In this document: positions 10,801 to 25,391 of the stretch, one piece after another
Layout of the letters: every line of letters begins with the position of its first letter
Numbering within the stretch: position 1 is the first letter of the stretch
DNA from: Delphinus delphis
Taxonomy: Eukaryota; Chordata; Mammalia; Artiodactyla; Delphinidae
Direction of reading: 5' to 3'
Length of the DNA stretch: 64,000 bases
Assembly (NCBI RefSeq): GCF_949987515.2
Contig: NW_027192651.1
Location: 4,340,001 to 4,404,000, forward strand
The notes under the pieces: model-generated
The model's input: the letters and a program-made list of their open reading frames with translations, nothing else
The model's database searches: none
Told to the model about the DNA's origin: nothing
Position numbers and translations under genes: made by a program

Positions 10801-13800
10801 CAGAAAGTGAAAAATGGATAAAGAAGTTGTGGTATTCACTTACAAAGCAATATCACTCAGCAATGAAATCTATGTCATCAGGCCCTTAGCAGCACAATGA
10901 GTGGATTCAGGTATGATGATTCTAACTGAACTAAGTCACACAGAAAAAGAAACATCATAAGATATCAGTAATACACGGAATGGAAACTTGGCTACACAGG
11001 AACTGAATTACAGAACAGAACAGGGCCTCAAATATAGAAAACCAACTTATTCTTGCCTAAGGGTAAAGGTGAGTTGGGGTGCTGCATAAAACCAGAGATT
11101 GAAATGAGCACAGATAAAGTTCCTTAAGTCAAATATGGAATAGACAAGAGCTACTCCTTGCTCAACGAAATGGACTCAACACCGCATATTAAACGCCTAA
11201 GAATGTACCTGACTAGTAAGTATCGTAAAACCTATGGATTGCTATGTCTCCGAAAGAGAATCAAGCATGTGTACAGTGACATAAACGCAGCAGTGATAGG
11301 ATTGGAGAGGTTCGGTGAGCAAATGAAGACCCTTTGAAGTCATATTGCATGGTACCCATTACACGGGTCTCAACTCTCCAGGTTTAAGGTATTCTTCCTT
11401 CAGCTAAAACATGCATGTGGAACTCAAGTGTGATCAACCATGTGAACGGGAGACGTGTTCAAATATGTCTCAGTTTTCCTCCCCTGGTACTCGGGTGCAA
11501 CATTCCAGACGCTTTACTAACACTCTCCCCACTTGGAGAGTCAGCGCCTTTAACCTCCTGTTTGGCACACTTTGCAATTTCTGCGGAAGATGAACAGGAA
11601 TAGTGAGAACCAATGAGAGGCTAGCTGGAGGTGTCTGGACGGGCAAATTTAACTCTCATTTCCCACCAGGAAGAGGAAATAACCAAAGGCTCAGCGTGCC
11701 GTACCGGAACCAGATTAGGGCCTGAAGCCATCCTGCGGTGTTGCGGCCAGCTCACAAGAAAGCGAGTTGAAGAAAGGAGCTCAGGGGCACTGTAATTCAC
11801 AAACCTGCAGAGTTATAAATGACAGCTATCGTCCAAAAATAGACTGAAGTAAGGCTGCCAAGAGGACTTGAAAGCGGGGCAGAATTGCAGGAAACCGATT
11901 TCAGGAGGTAGACTGGAATTGCATTGAAAGCATAGGAAAAGAGGCAGAACGTCCACAATGATGCACTTGGCCAAAAAGGGCGTATGCGTTTTTTCCTGAA
12001 TATATTCAGGAAAAAACGCATACGCCCTTTTTGGCCAACCAAGCAAGCTTGCAAAGGAAATCTGCACTACAATGAAGTCTCACTTCCCCCCGGTCAAAAG
12101 GGCCATCTGAAAAAAGTGTAAAATCCAGAAAGGCAGGACAGGCCATGGAGAACTGGGAGCCTTGTTATGCTGATGGGCGGGATGTAAATTGCCAACAGAC
12201 ACTCGGGAGAAGTGTATGGTGTTTCCTGAAACATCTAAAAAACAAAGCAACAGAACCTAGGGCACTTCCACTTATGGTCCTATACCTTAGGGAAATTAAA
12301 ATCAAAAAAACACAGCCACCCCAAAGTTTGGAACAGCTCAGTTTACAAGAACCTCGTTTACAGTACAAGTTCAACATCACAGAAAGTGAAAAATGGATAA
12401 AGAAGTTGTGGTATTTACTTACAAAGCAATATCACTCAGCAATGAAATCTGTGTCATCAGGCCCTTAGCAGCACAATGAGTGGATTCAGGTATGATGATT
12501 CTAACTGAAGTAAGTCACACAGAAAAAGAAACATCATAAGATATCAGTAATACACGGAATGTAAACTTGGCTACACAGGAACTGAATTACAGAACAGAAC
12601 AGGGTCTCAAATTTAGAAAACCAACTTATGCTTGCTTAAGGGTAAAGGTGAGTTGGGGTGCTGCATAAAACCAGAGATTGAAATGAGCACAGATAAAGTT
12701 CCTTAACTCAAATATAGAATAGACAAGAGCTACTCCTTGCTCAACGAAATGGACTCAACACCGCATATTAAACGCCTAAGAATGTACCTGACTTGTAAGT
12801 ATCTTAAAACCTATGGATTGCTATGTCTCCGAAAGAGAATCAAGCATGTGTACAGGGGCATAAACGCAGCAGTGATAGGATTGGAGAGGTTCGGTGAGCA
12901 AATGAAGACCCTTTGAAGTCATATTGCATGGTACCCATTCCACGGGTTTCAACTAGCCAGGTTTAAGGTATTCTTCCTTCAGCTAAAACATGCATGTGGA
13001 ACCTAGAGTATGATCAACCATGTGATCGGGAGACGTGTTCAAATATGTCTCAGATTTCCTCCCCTGGTACTCGGGTGCAACATTCCAGACGCTTTACTAA
13101 CACTCTCCCCACTTGGAGAGTCAGCGCCTTTAACCTCCTGTTTGGCCCAGTTTGCAATTTCTGCGGAAGATGAACAGGAATAGCGAGAACCAATGAGAGG
13201 CTAGCTGGAGGTGTCTGGACGGGCAAATTTAACTCTCATTTCCCACCAGGAAGAGGAAATAACCAAAGGCTCAGCGTGTCGTACCGGAACCAGATTAGGG
13301 CCTGAAGCCATTATGCGGTGTTGCGGCCAGCTCAAAAGAAAGCGAGTTGAAGAAAGGAGCTCAGGGGCACTGTAATTCACAAACCTGCAGAGTTATAAAT
13401 GACAGCTATCGTCCAAAAATAGACTGAAGTAAGGCTGCCAAGAGGACTTGAAAGCGGGGCAGAATTGCAGGAAACCGATTTCAGGAGGTAGACTGGAAAT
13501 GCATTGAAAGCATAGGAAAAGAGGCAGAACGTCCACAATGATGCACTTGGCCAAAAAGGGCGTATGCGTTTTTTCCTGAATATATTCAGGAAAAAACGCA
13601 TACGCCCTTTTTGGCCAACCAAGCAAGCTTGCAAAGGAAATCTGCACTACAATGAAGTCTCACTTCCCCCCGGTCAAAAGGGCCATCTGAAAAAAGTGTA
13701 AAATCCAGAAAGGCAGGACAGGCCATGGAGAACTGGGAGCCTTGTTATGCTGATGGGCGGGATGTAAATTGCCAACAGACACTCGGGAGAAGTGTACGGT

Positions 13801-16800
13801 GTTTCCTGAAACATCTAAAAAACAAAGCAACAGAACCTAGGGCACTTCCACTTATGGTCCTATAGCTTAGGGAAATTAAAATCAAAAAGACACAGCCACC
13901 CCAAAGTTTGGAACGGCTCTGTTTACAAGAACCTCGTTTACAGTACAAGTTCAACATCGCAGAAAGTGAAAAATGGATAAAGAACATGTGGTATTTACTT
14001 ACAAAGCAATATCACTCAGCAATGAAATCTGTGTCATCAGGCCCTTAGCAGCACAATGAGTGGATTCAGGTATGATGATTCTAACTGAAATAAGTCACAC
14101 AGAAAAAGAAACATCATAAGATATCAGTAATACACGGAATGTAAACTTGGCTACACAGGAACTGAATTACAGAACAGAACAGGGTCTCAAATTTAGAAAA
14201 CCAACTTATGCTTGCTTAAGGGTAAAGGTGAGTTGGGGTGCTGCATAAAACCAGAGATTGAAATGAGCACAGATAAAGTTCCTTAAGCCAAATATGGAAT
14301 AGACAAGAGCTACTCCTTGCTCAACGAAATGGACTCAACACCGCATATTAAACGCCTAAGAATGTACCTGACTAGTAAGTATCTTAAAATCTAGGGATTG
14401 CTATGTCTCCAAAAGAGAATCAAGCATGTGTACAGGGGCATAAACGCAGCAGTGATAGGATTGGAGAGGTTCGGTGAGCAAATGAAGACCCTTTGAAGTC
14501 ATATTGCATGGTACCCATTACACGGGTCTTAACTCTCCAGGTTTAAGGTATTCTTCCTTCAGCTAAAACATGCATGTGGAACCCAAGTATGATCAACCAT
14601 GTGAACGGGAGACGTGTTCAAATATGTCTCAGTTTTCCTCCCCTGGTACTCGGGTGCAACATTCCAGACGCTTTACTAACACTCTCCCCACTTGGAGAGT
14701 CAGCGCCTTTAACCTCCTGTTTGGCCCAGTTTGCAATTTCTGCGGAAGATGAACAGGAATAGCGAGAACCAATGAGAGACTAGCTGGAGGTGTCTGGACG
14801 GGCAAATTTAACTCTCATTTCCCACCAGGAAGAGGAAATAACCAAAGGCTCAGCGTGCCGTGCCGGAACCAGATTAGGGCCTGAAGCCATCCTGCGGTGT
14901 TGCAGCCAGGTCACAAGAAAGCGAGTTGAAGAAAGGAGCTCAGGGGCACTGTAATTCACAAAACTGCAGAGTTATAAATGACAGCTATTGTCCAAAAATA
15001 GACTGAAGTAAGGCTGCCAAGAGGAATTGAAAGCGGGGCAGAATTGCAGGAAACCGATTTCAGGAGGTAGACTGGAATTGCATTGAAAGCATAGGAAAAG
15101 AGGCAGAACGTCCACAATGATGCACTTGGCCAAAAAGGGCGTATGCGTTTTTTCCTGAATGTATTCAGGAAAAAACGCATACGCCCTTTTTGGCCAACCA
15201 AGCAAGCTTGCAAAGGAAATCTGCACTACAATGAAGTCTCACTTCCCCCCGGTCAAAAGGGCCATCTGAAAAAAGTGTAAAATCCAGAAAGGCAGGACAG
15301 GCCATGGAGAACTGGGAGCCTTGTTATGCTGATGGGCGGGATGTAAATTGCCAACAACCACTCGGGAGAAGTGTATGGTGTTTCCTGAAACATCTAAAAA
15401 ACAAAGCAACAGAACCTAGGGCACTTCCACTTATGGTCCTATAGCTTAGGGAAATTAAAATCAAAAAGACACAGCCACCCCAAAGTTTGGAACGGCTCTG
15501 TTTACAAGAACCTCGTTTACAGTACAAGTTCAACATTGCAGAAAGTGAAAAATGGATAAAGAAGTTGTGGTATTTACTTACAAAGCAATATCACTCAGCA
15601 ATGAAATCTGTGTCATCACGCCCTTAGCAGCACAATGAGTGGATTCAGGTATGATGATTCTAACTGAAATAAGTCACACAGAAAAAGAAACATCATAAGA
15701 TATCAGTAATACACGGAATGTAAACTTGGCTACACAGGAACTGAATTACAGAACAGAACAGGGTCTCAAATTTAGAAAACCAACTTATGCTTGCTTAAGG
15801 GTAAAGGTGAGTTGGGGTGCTGCATAAAACCAGAGATTGAAATGAGCACAGATAAAGTTCCTTAAGTCAAATATGGAATAGACAAGAGCTACTCCTTGCT
15901 CAACGAAATGGACTCAACACCGCATATTAAACGCCTAAGAATGTACCTGACTAGTAAGTATCGTAAAACCTATGGATTGCTATGTCTCCAAAAGAGAATC
16001 AAGCATGTGTACAGGGGCATAAACGCAGCAGTGATAGGATTGGAGAGATTCGGTGAGCAAATGAAGACCCTTTGAAGTCATATTGCATGGTACCCATTAC
16101 ACGGGTCTCAACTCTCCAGGTTTAAGGTATTCTTCCTTCAGCTAAAACATGCATGTGGAACCCAAGTATGATCAACCATGTGAACGGGAGACGTGTTCAA
16201 ATATGTCTCAGTTTTCCTCCCCTGGTACTCGGGTGCAACATTCCAGACGCTTTACTAACACTCTCCCCACTTGGAGAGTCAGCGCCTTTAACCTCCTGTT
16301 TGGCCCAGTTTGCAATTTCTGCGGAAGATGAACAGGAATAGCGAGAACCAATGAGAGGCTAGCTGGAGGTGTCTGGACAGGCAAATTTAACTCTCATTTC
16401 CCACCAGGAAGAGGAAATTACCAAAGGCTCAGCGTGCCATACCGGAACCAGATTAGGGCCTGAAGCCATCCTGCGGTGTTGCGGCCAGGTCACAAGAAAG
16501 CGAGTTGAAGAAAGGAGCTCAGGGGCACTGTAATTCACAAACCTGCAGAGTTATAAATGACAGCTATCGTCCAAAAATAGACTGAAGTAAGGCTGCCAAG
16601 AGGACTTGCAAGCGGGGCAGAATTGCAGGAAACCGATTTCAGGAGGTAGACTGGAATTGCATTGAAAGCATAGGAAAAGAGGCAGAACGTCCACAATGAT
16701 GCACTTGGCCAAAAAGGGCGTATGCGTTTTTTCCTGAATATATTCAGGAAAAAACGCATACGCCCTTTTTGGCCAACCCAGCAAGCTTGCAATGGAAATC

Positions 16801-19800
16801 TGCACTACAATGTAGTCTCACTTCCCCCCGGTCAAAAGGGCCATCTGAAAAAAGTGTAAAATCCAGAAAGACAGGACAGGCCATGGAGAACTGGGAGCCT
16901 TGTTATGCTGATGGGCGGGATGTAAATTGCCAACAGACACTCAGGAGAAGTGTATGGTGTTTCCTGAAACATCTAAAAAACAAAGCAACAGAGCCTAGGG
17001 CACTTCCACTTATGGTCCTATAGCTTAGGGAAATTAAAATCAAAAAGACACAGCCACCCCAAAGTTTGGAACGGCTCTGTTTACAAGAACCTCGTTTACA
17101 GTACAAGTTCAACATCGCAGAAAGTGAAAAATGGATAAAGAAGTTGTGGTATTTACTTACAAAGCAATATCACTCAGCAATGAAATCTATGTCATCAGGC
17201 CCTTAGCATCACAATGAGTGGATTCAGGTATGATGATTCTAACTGAAATAAGTCACACAGAAAAAGAAACATCATAAGATATCAGTAATACACGGAATGG
17301 AAACTTGGCTACACAGGAACTGAATTACAGAACAGAACAGGGTCTCAAATTTAGAAAACCAACTTATGCTTGCTTAAGGGTAAAGGTGAGTTGGGGTGCT
17401 GCATAAAACCAGAGATTGAAATTAGCACAGATAAAGTTCCTTAAGTCAAATATGGAATAGACAAGAGCTACTCCTTGCTCAACGAAATGGACTCAACACC
17501 GCATATTAAACGCCTAAGAATGTACCTGACTAGTAAGTATCTTAAAACCTATGGATTGCTATGTCTCCGAAAGAGAATCAAGCATGTGTACAGGGGCATA
17601 AACGCAGCAGTGATAGGATTGGAGAGGTTCGGTGAGCAAATGAAGACCCTTTGAAGTCATATTGCATGGTACCCATTCCACGGGTTTCAACTACCCAGGT
17701 TTTAGGTATTCTTCCTTCAGCTAAAACATGCATGTGGAAGCTAGAGTATGATCAACCATGTGATCGGGAGACATGTTCAAATATGTCTCAGTTTTCCTCC
17801 CCTGGTACTCGGGTGCAACATTCCAGACGCTTTACTAACACTCTCCCCACTTGGAGAGTCAGTCCCTTTAACATCCTGTTTGGCCCAGTTTGCAATTTCT
17901 GCGGAAGATGAACAGGAATAGCGAGAACCAATGAGAGGCTAGCTGGATGTGTCTGGACGGGCAAATTTAACTCTCATTTCCCACCAGGAAGAGGAATTAA
18001 CCAAAGGCTCAGCAGGCAGGGCCGGAACCAGATTAGGGTCTGAAGCCATCCTGCGGTGTTGCGGCCAGGTCACAAGAAAGCGAGTTGAAGAAAGGAGCTC
18101 AGGAGCACTGTAATTCACAAACCTGCAGTGTTATAAATGACAGCTATCGTCCAAAAATAGACTGAAGTAAGGCTGCCAAGAGGACTTGAAAGCGGGGCAG
18201 AATTGCAGGAAACCGATTTCAGGAGGTAGACTGGAATTGCATTGAAAGCATAGGAAAAGAGGCAGAACGTCCACAATGATGCACTTGGCCAAAAAGGGCG
18301 TATGCGCTTTTTCCTGAATATATTCAGGAAAAAACGCATACGCCCTTTTTGGCCAACCAAGCAAGCTTGCAAAGGAAATCTGCACTACAATGAAGTCTCA
18401 CTTCCCCCCGGTCAAAAGGGCCATCTGAAAAAAGTGTAAAATCCAGAAAGGCAACAGGCCATTAAGAACTGGGAGCCTTGTTATGCTGATGGGCGGGATG
18501 TAAATTGCCAACAGACACTTGGGAGAAGTGTATGGTGTTTCCTGAAACATCTAAAAAACAAAGCAACAGAGCCTAGGGCACGTCCACTTATGGTCCTATA
18601 GCTTAGGGAAATTAAAATCAAAAAGACACAGCCACCCCAAAGTTTGGAACGGCTCTGTTTACAAGAACCTCGTTTACAGTACAAGTTCAACATCGCAGAA
18701 AGTGAAAAATGGATAAAGAAGTTGTGGTATTCACTTACAAAGCAATATCACTTAGCAATGAAATCTATGTCATCAGGCCCTTAGCAGCACAATGAGTGGA
18801 TTCAGGTATGATGATTCTAACTGAAATAAGTCACACAGAAAAAGAAACATCATAAGATATCAGTAATACACGGAATGCAAACTTGGCTACACAGGAACTG
18901 AATTACAGAACAGAACAGGGTCTCAAATTTAGAAAACCAACTTATGCTTGCTTAAGGGTAAAGGTGAGTTGGGGTGTTGCATAAAACCAGAGATTGAAAT
19001 GAGCACAGATAAAGTTCCTTAAGCCAAATATGGAATAGACAAGAGCTACTCCTTGCTCAACGAAATGGACTCAACACCGCATATTAAACGCCTAAGAATG
19101 TACCTGACTTGTAAGTATCTTAAAACCTATGGATTGCTATGTCTCCGAAACAGAATCAAACATGTGTACAGGGGCATAAACGGAGCAGTGATAGGATTGG
19201 AGAGGTGCGGTGAGCAAATGAAGACCCTTTGAAGTCATATTGCATGGTACCCATTCCACGGGTTTCAACTACCCAGGTTTAAGGTATTCTTCCTTCAGCT
19301 AAAACATGCATGTGGAACCTAGAGTATGATCAACCATGTGATCGGGAGACGTGTTCAAATATGTCTCAGTTTTCCTCCCCTGGTACTCGGGTGCAACATT
19401 CCAGACGCTTTACTAACACTCTCCCCACTTGGAGAGTCAGTCCCTTTAACCTCCTGTTTGGCCCAGTTTGCAATTTCTGCGGAAGATGAACAGGAATAGC
19501 GAAAACCAATGAGAGGCTAGCTGGAGGTGTCTGGACGGGCAAATTTAACTCTCATTTCCCACCAGGAAGAGGAATTAACCAAAGGCTCAGCATGCCGGGC
19601 CGGAACCAGATTAGGGCCTGAAGCCATCCTGCGGTGTTGCGGCCAGGTCACAAGAAAGCGAGTTGAAGAAAGGAGCTCAGGGGCACTGTAATTCACAAAC
19701 CTGCAGAGTTATAAATGACAGCTATCGTCCAAAAATAGACTGAAGTAAGGCTGCCAAGAGGACTTGAAAGCGGGGCAGAATTGCAGGAAACCGATTTCAG

Positions 19801-22800
19801 GAGGTAGACTGGAATTGCATTGAAAGCATAGGAAAAGAGGCAGAACGTCCACAATGATGCACTTGGCCAAAAAGGGCGTATGCGTTTTTTCCTGAATATA
19901 TTCAGGAAAAAACGCATACGCCCTTTTTGGCCAACCAAGCAAGCTTGCAAAGGAAATCTGCACTACAATGAAGTCTCACTTCCCCCCGGTCAAAAGGGCC
20001 ATCTGAAAAAAGTGTAAAATCCAGAAAGGCAACAGGCCATTAAGAACTGGGAGCCTTGTTATGCTGATGGGCGGGATGTAAATTGCCAACAGACACTTGG
20101 GAGAAGTGTATGGTGTTTCCTGAAACATCTAAAAAACAAAGCAACAGAACCTAGGGCACTTCCACTTATGGTCCTATAGCTTAGGGAAATTAAAATCAAA
20201 AAGACACAGCCACCCCAAAGTTTGGAACGGCTCTGTTTACAAGAACCTCGTTTACAGTACAAGTTCAACATCGCAGAAAGTGAAAAATGGATAAAGAAGT
20301 TGTGGTATTCACTTACAAAGCAATATCACTTAGCAATGAAATCTATGTCATCAGGCCCTTAGCAGCACAATGAGTGGATTCAGGTATGATGATTCTAACT
20401 GAAATAAGTCACACAGAAAAAGAAACAACATGAGATATCAGTAATACACGGAATGGAAACTTGGCTACACAGGAACTGAATTACAGAACAGAACAGGGTC
20501 TCAAATTTAGAAAACCAACTTATGCTTGCTTAAGGGTAAAGGTGAGTTGGGGTGTTGCATAAAACCAGAGATTGAAATGAGCACAGATAAAGTTCCTTAA
20601 GTCAAATATGGAATAGACAAGAGCTACTCCTTGCTCAACGAAATGGACTCAACACCGCATATTAAACGCCTAAGAATGTACCTGACTAGTAAGTATCGTA
20701 AAACCTATGGATTGCTATGTCTCCAAAAGAGAATCAAGCATGTGTACAGGGGCATAAACGCAGCAGTGATAGGATTGGAGAGGTTCGGTGAGCAAATGAA
20801 GACCCTTTGAAGTCATATTGCATGGTACCCATTACACGGGTCTCAACTCTCCAGGTTTAAGGTATTCTTCCTTCAGCTAAAACATGCATGTGGAACCCAA
20901 GTATGATCAACCATGTGAACGGGAGACGTGTTCAAATATGTCTCAGTTTTCCTCCCCTGGTACTCGGGTGCAACATTCCAGACGCTTTACTAACACTCTC
21001 CCCACTTGGAGAGTCAGTCCCTTTAACCTCCTGTTTGGCCCAGTTTGCAATTTCTGTGGAAGATGAACAGGAATAGCGAGAACCAATGAGAGGCTAGCTG
21101 GAGGTGTCTGGACGGGCAAATTTAACTCTCATTTCCCACCAGGAAGAGGAATTAACCAAAGGCTCAGCATGCCGGGCCGGAACCAGATTAGGGCCTGAAG
21201 CCATCCTGCGGTGTTGCGGCCAGGTCACAAGAAAGCGAGTTGAAGAAAGGAGCTCAGGGGTACTGTAATTCACAAACCTGCAGAGTTATAAATGACAGCT
21301 ATCGTCCAAAAATAGACTGAAGTAAGGCTGCCAAGAGGACTTGAAAGCGGGGCAGAATTGCAGGAAACCGATTTCAGGAGGTAGACTGGAATTGCATTGA
21401 AAGCATAGGAAAAGAGGCAGAACGTCCACAATGATGCACTTTGCCAAAAAGGGCGTATGCGTTTTTTCCTGAATATATTCAGGAAAAAACGCATACGCCC
21501 TTTTTGGCCAACCAAGCAAGCTTGCAAAGGAAATCTGCACTACAATGAAGTCTCACTTCCCCCCGGTCAAAAGGGCCATCTGAAAAAAGTGTAAAATCCA
21601 GAAAGGCAGGACAGGCCATGGAGAACTGGGAGCCTTGTTATGCTGATGGGCGGGATGTAAATTGCCAACAACCACTCGGGAGAAGTGTATGGTGTTTCCT
21701 GAAACATCTAAAAAACAAAGCAACAGAACCTAGGGCACTTCCACTTATGGTCCTATAGCTTAGGGAAATTAAAATCAAAAAAACACAGCCACCCCAATAT
21801 TTGGAATGGCTCGGTTTACAAGAACCTCGTTTACAGTACAAGTTCAACATCGCAGAAAGTGAAAAATGGATAAAGAAGTTGTGGTATTTACTTACAAAGC
21901 AATATCACTCAGCAATGAAATCTGTGTCATCAGGCCCTTAGCAGCACAATGAGTGGATTCAGGTATGATGATTCTAACTGAAGTAAGTCACACAGAAAAA
22001 GAAACATCATAAGATATCAGTAATACACGGAATGTAAACTTGGCTACACAGGAACTGAATTACAGAACAGAACAGGGTCTCAAATTTAGAAAACCAACTT
22101 ATGCTTGCTTAAGGGTAAAGGTGAGTTGGGGTGCTGCATAAAACCAGAGATTGAAATGAGCACAGATAAAGTTCCTTAAGTCAAATATGGTATAGACAAG
22201 AGCTACTCCTTGCTCAAAGAAATGGACTCAACACCGCATATTAAACGCCTAAGAATGTACCTGACTAGTAAGTATCTTAAAACCTATGGATTGCTATGTC
22301 TCCGAAAGAGAATCAAGCATGTGTACAGGGGCATAAACACAGCAGTGATAGGATTGGAGAGGTTCGGTGAGCAAATGAAGACCCTTTGAAGTCATATTGC
22401 ATGGTACCCATTACACGGGTCTGAACTCTCCAGGTTTAAGGTATTCTACCTTCAGCTAAAACATGCATGTGGAACCCAAGTATAATCAACCATGTGAACG
22501 GGAGACGTGTTCAAATATGTCTCAGTTTTCCTCCCCTGGTACTCGGGTGCAACATTCCAGACGCTTTACTAACACTCTCTCCACTTGGAGAGTCAGTCCC
22601 TTTAACCTCCTGTTTGGCCCAGTTTGCAATTTCTGCGGAAGATGAACAGGAATAGCGAGAACCAATGAGAGGCTAGCTGGAGGTGTCTGGACGGGCAAAT
22701 TTAACTCTCATTTCCCACCAGGAAGAGGAATTAACCAAAGGCTCAGCATGCCGGGCCGGAACCAGATTAGGGCCTGAAGCCATCCTGCGGTGTTGCGGCC

Positions 22801-25265
22801 AGCTCACAAGAAAGCGAGTTGAAGAAAGGAGCTCAGGGGCACTGTAATTCACAAACCTGCAGAGTTATAAATGACAGCTATCGTCCAAAAATAGACTGAA
22901 GTAAGGCTGCCAAGAGGACTTGAAAGCGGGGCAGAATTGCAGGAAACCGATTTCAGGAGGTAGACTGGAATTGCATTGAAAGCATAGGAAAAGAGGCAGA
23001 ACGTCCACAATGATGCACTTGGCCAAAAAGGGCGTATGCGTTTTTTCCTGAATATATTCAGGAAAAAACGCATACGCCCTTTTTGGCCAACCAAGCAAGC
23101 TTGCAAAGGAAATCTGCACTACAATGAAGTCTCACTTCCCCCCGGTCAAAAGGGCCATCTGAAAAAAGTGTAAAATCCAGAAAGGCAGGACAGGCCATGG
23201 AGAACTGGGAGCCTTGTTATGCTGATGGGCGGGATGTAAATTGCCAACAACCACTCGGGAGAAGTGTATGGTGTTTCCTGAAACATCTAAAAAACAAAGC
23301 AACAGAACCTAGGGCACTTCCACTTATGGTCCTATAGTTTAGGGAAATTAAAATCAAAAAAACACAGCCACCCCAAAGTTTGGAACGGCTCGGTTTACAA
23401 GAACCTCGTTTACAGTACAAGTTCAACATCGCAGAAAGTGAAAAATGGATAAAGAAGTTGTGGTATTTACTTACAAAGCAATATCACTCAGCAATGAAAT
23501 CTGTGTCATCAGGCCCTTAGCAGCACAATGAGTGGATTCAGGTATGATGATTCTAACTGAAGTAAGTCACACAGAAAAAGAAACATCATAAGATATCAGT
23601 AATACACGGAATGTAAACTTGGCTACACAGGAACTGAATTACAGAACAGAACAGGGTCTCAAATTTAGAAAACCAACTTATGCTTGCTTAAGGGTAAAGG
23701 TGAGTTGGGGTGCTGCATAAAACCAGAGATTGAAATGAGCACAGATAAAGTTCCTTAAGTCAAATATGGAATAGACAAGAGCTACTCCTTGCTCAACGAA
23801 ATGGACTCAAAACCGCATATTAAACGCCTAAGAATGTACCTGACTAGTAAGTATCTTAAAACCTATGGATTGCTATGTCTCCGAAAGAGAATCAAGCATG
23901 TGTACAGGGGCATAAACGCAGCAGTGATAGGATTGGAGAGGTTCGGTGAGCAAATGAAGACCCTTTGAAGTCATATTGCATGGTACCCATTACACGGGTC
24001 TTAACTCTCCAGGTTTAAGGTATTCTACCTTCAGCTAAAACATGCATGTGGAACCCAAGTATAATCAACCATGTGAACGGGAGACGTGTTCAAATATGTC
24101 TCAGTTTTCCTCCCCTGGTACTCGGGTGCAACATTCCAGACGCTTTACTAACACTCTCCCCACTTGGAGAGTCAGCGCCTTTAACCTCCTGTTTGGCCCA
24201 GTTTGCAATTTCTGCGGAAGATGAACAGGAATAGCGAGAACCAATGAGAGGCTAGCTGGAGGTGTCTGAACGGGCAAATTTACCTCTCATTTCCCACCAG
24301 GAAGAGGAATTAACCAAAGGCTCAGCATGCCGGGCCGGAACCAGATTAGGGCCTGAAGCCATCCTGCGGTGTTGCGGCCAGGTCACAAGAAAGCGAGTTG
24401 AAGAAAGGAGCTCAGGGGCACTGTAATTCACAAACCTGCAGAGTTATAAATGACAGCTATCGTCCAAAAATAGACTGAAGTAAGGCTGCCAAGAGGACTT
24501 GAAAGCGGGACAGAATTGCAGGAAACCGATTTCAGGAGGTAGACTGGAATTGCATTGAAAGCATAGGAAAAGAGGCAGAACGTCCACAATGATGCACTTG
24601 GCCAAAAAGGGCGTATGCGTTTTTTCCTGAATATATTCAGGAAAAAACGCATACGCCCTTTTTGGCCAACCAAGCAAGCTTGCAAAGGAAATCTGCACTA
24701 CAATGAAGTCTCACTTTCCCCCGGTCAAAAGGGCCATCTGAAAAAAGTGTAAAATCCAGAAAGGCAAGACAGGCCATTGAGAACTGGGAGCCTTGTTATC
24801 CTGATGGGCGGGATGTAAATTGCCAACAGACACTTGGGAGAAGTGTATGGTGTTTCCTGAAACATCTAAAAAACAAAGCAACAGAGCCTAGGGCACTGCC
24901 ACTTATGGTCCTATAGCTTAGGGAAATTAATATCAAAAAGACACAGCAACCCCAAAATTTGGGATGGGTCTTTTTACAGAAGTCTCTTCTACGGCATAAG
25001 TTAAATATCCCAGAGAGCAAATAATGGATAAAGAAGTTGTGGTACTTATGTACAACAGAATACCACTCAGCAATGAAATCTATGTCACCAGGCCCGTACC
25101 AGCATAATGAGTGGATTGAGGCACGATGATTCTAAGTGAAATAAGTCACACAGAAAAAGAAACATCATAAGGTATCACTAATACACGGAATGTGAACTTG
25201 GCTACACATGAACTGAATTACAAAACAGAACAGGGTCTCAAGTTTAGAAAACCAACTTATGCCTG

Positions 25266-25391
25266 CTTAAGGGGGAAGGTGAGTTGGGGTGCTGCATAAA
25301 AGCAGAGTTTGAAATTAGCACAGATACCGTTCCATAAGCCAAATATGTAATAGACAAGAGCTACCCCTTGCTCAACGAAATGGATTCAACA
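25266..25391 (+). repeat. Truncated satellite monomer at the right edge of the left array
   Basis: The next monomer begins normally at 25,266 but stops after about 126 bases, at GAAATGGATTCAAC, where L1 sequence starts. This stub and the last third of the preceding monomer (from about 24,950) carry many more differences from the array consensus than interior copies, including CTTTTTACAGAAGTCTCTTC near 24,970. This is typical of poorly homogenised array edges. Confidence 0.85.

Larger units (their letters stand above)
1..25265 (+). repeat. Left satellite array, 16 tandem monomers of about 1.58 kb
   Basis: Sixteen complete copies of one unit lie head to tail without spacers. Taking the phase point CTTAAGGG(G/T)AAAGGTGAG, monomers start at 1, 1581, 3161, 4741, 6320, 7900, 9476, 11056, 12635, 14215, 15794, 17373, 18951, 20529, 22108 and 23687. 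Lengths run from 1,576 to 1,580. By eye, copies differ by a few percent, mostly single-base changes and 1-4 base indels. Length and tandem structure match what I recall of the common cetacean satellite in delphinids. The short reading frames that recur in every monomer (60-107 codons, both strands) are by-products of the repeat and are not annotated as genes. No tandem-repeat or database program was run. Confidence 0.97.

Noticed and set aside
10566..10889. 107-codon + strand frame in some monomers (also at 12,145, 41,111, 47,431 and 61,649)
   Set aside because: It lies in L1 3'-end-derived sequence and is closed by stops in most monomers. A single base change (TATACCTT versus TATAGCTT) opens or closes it.
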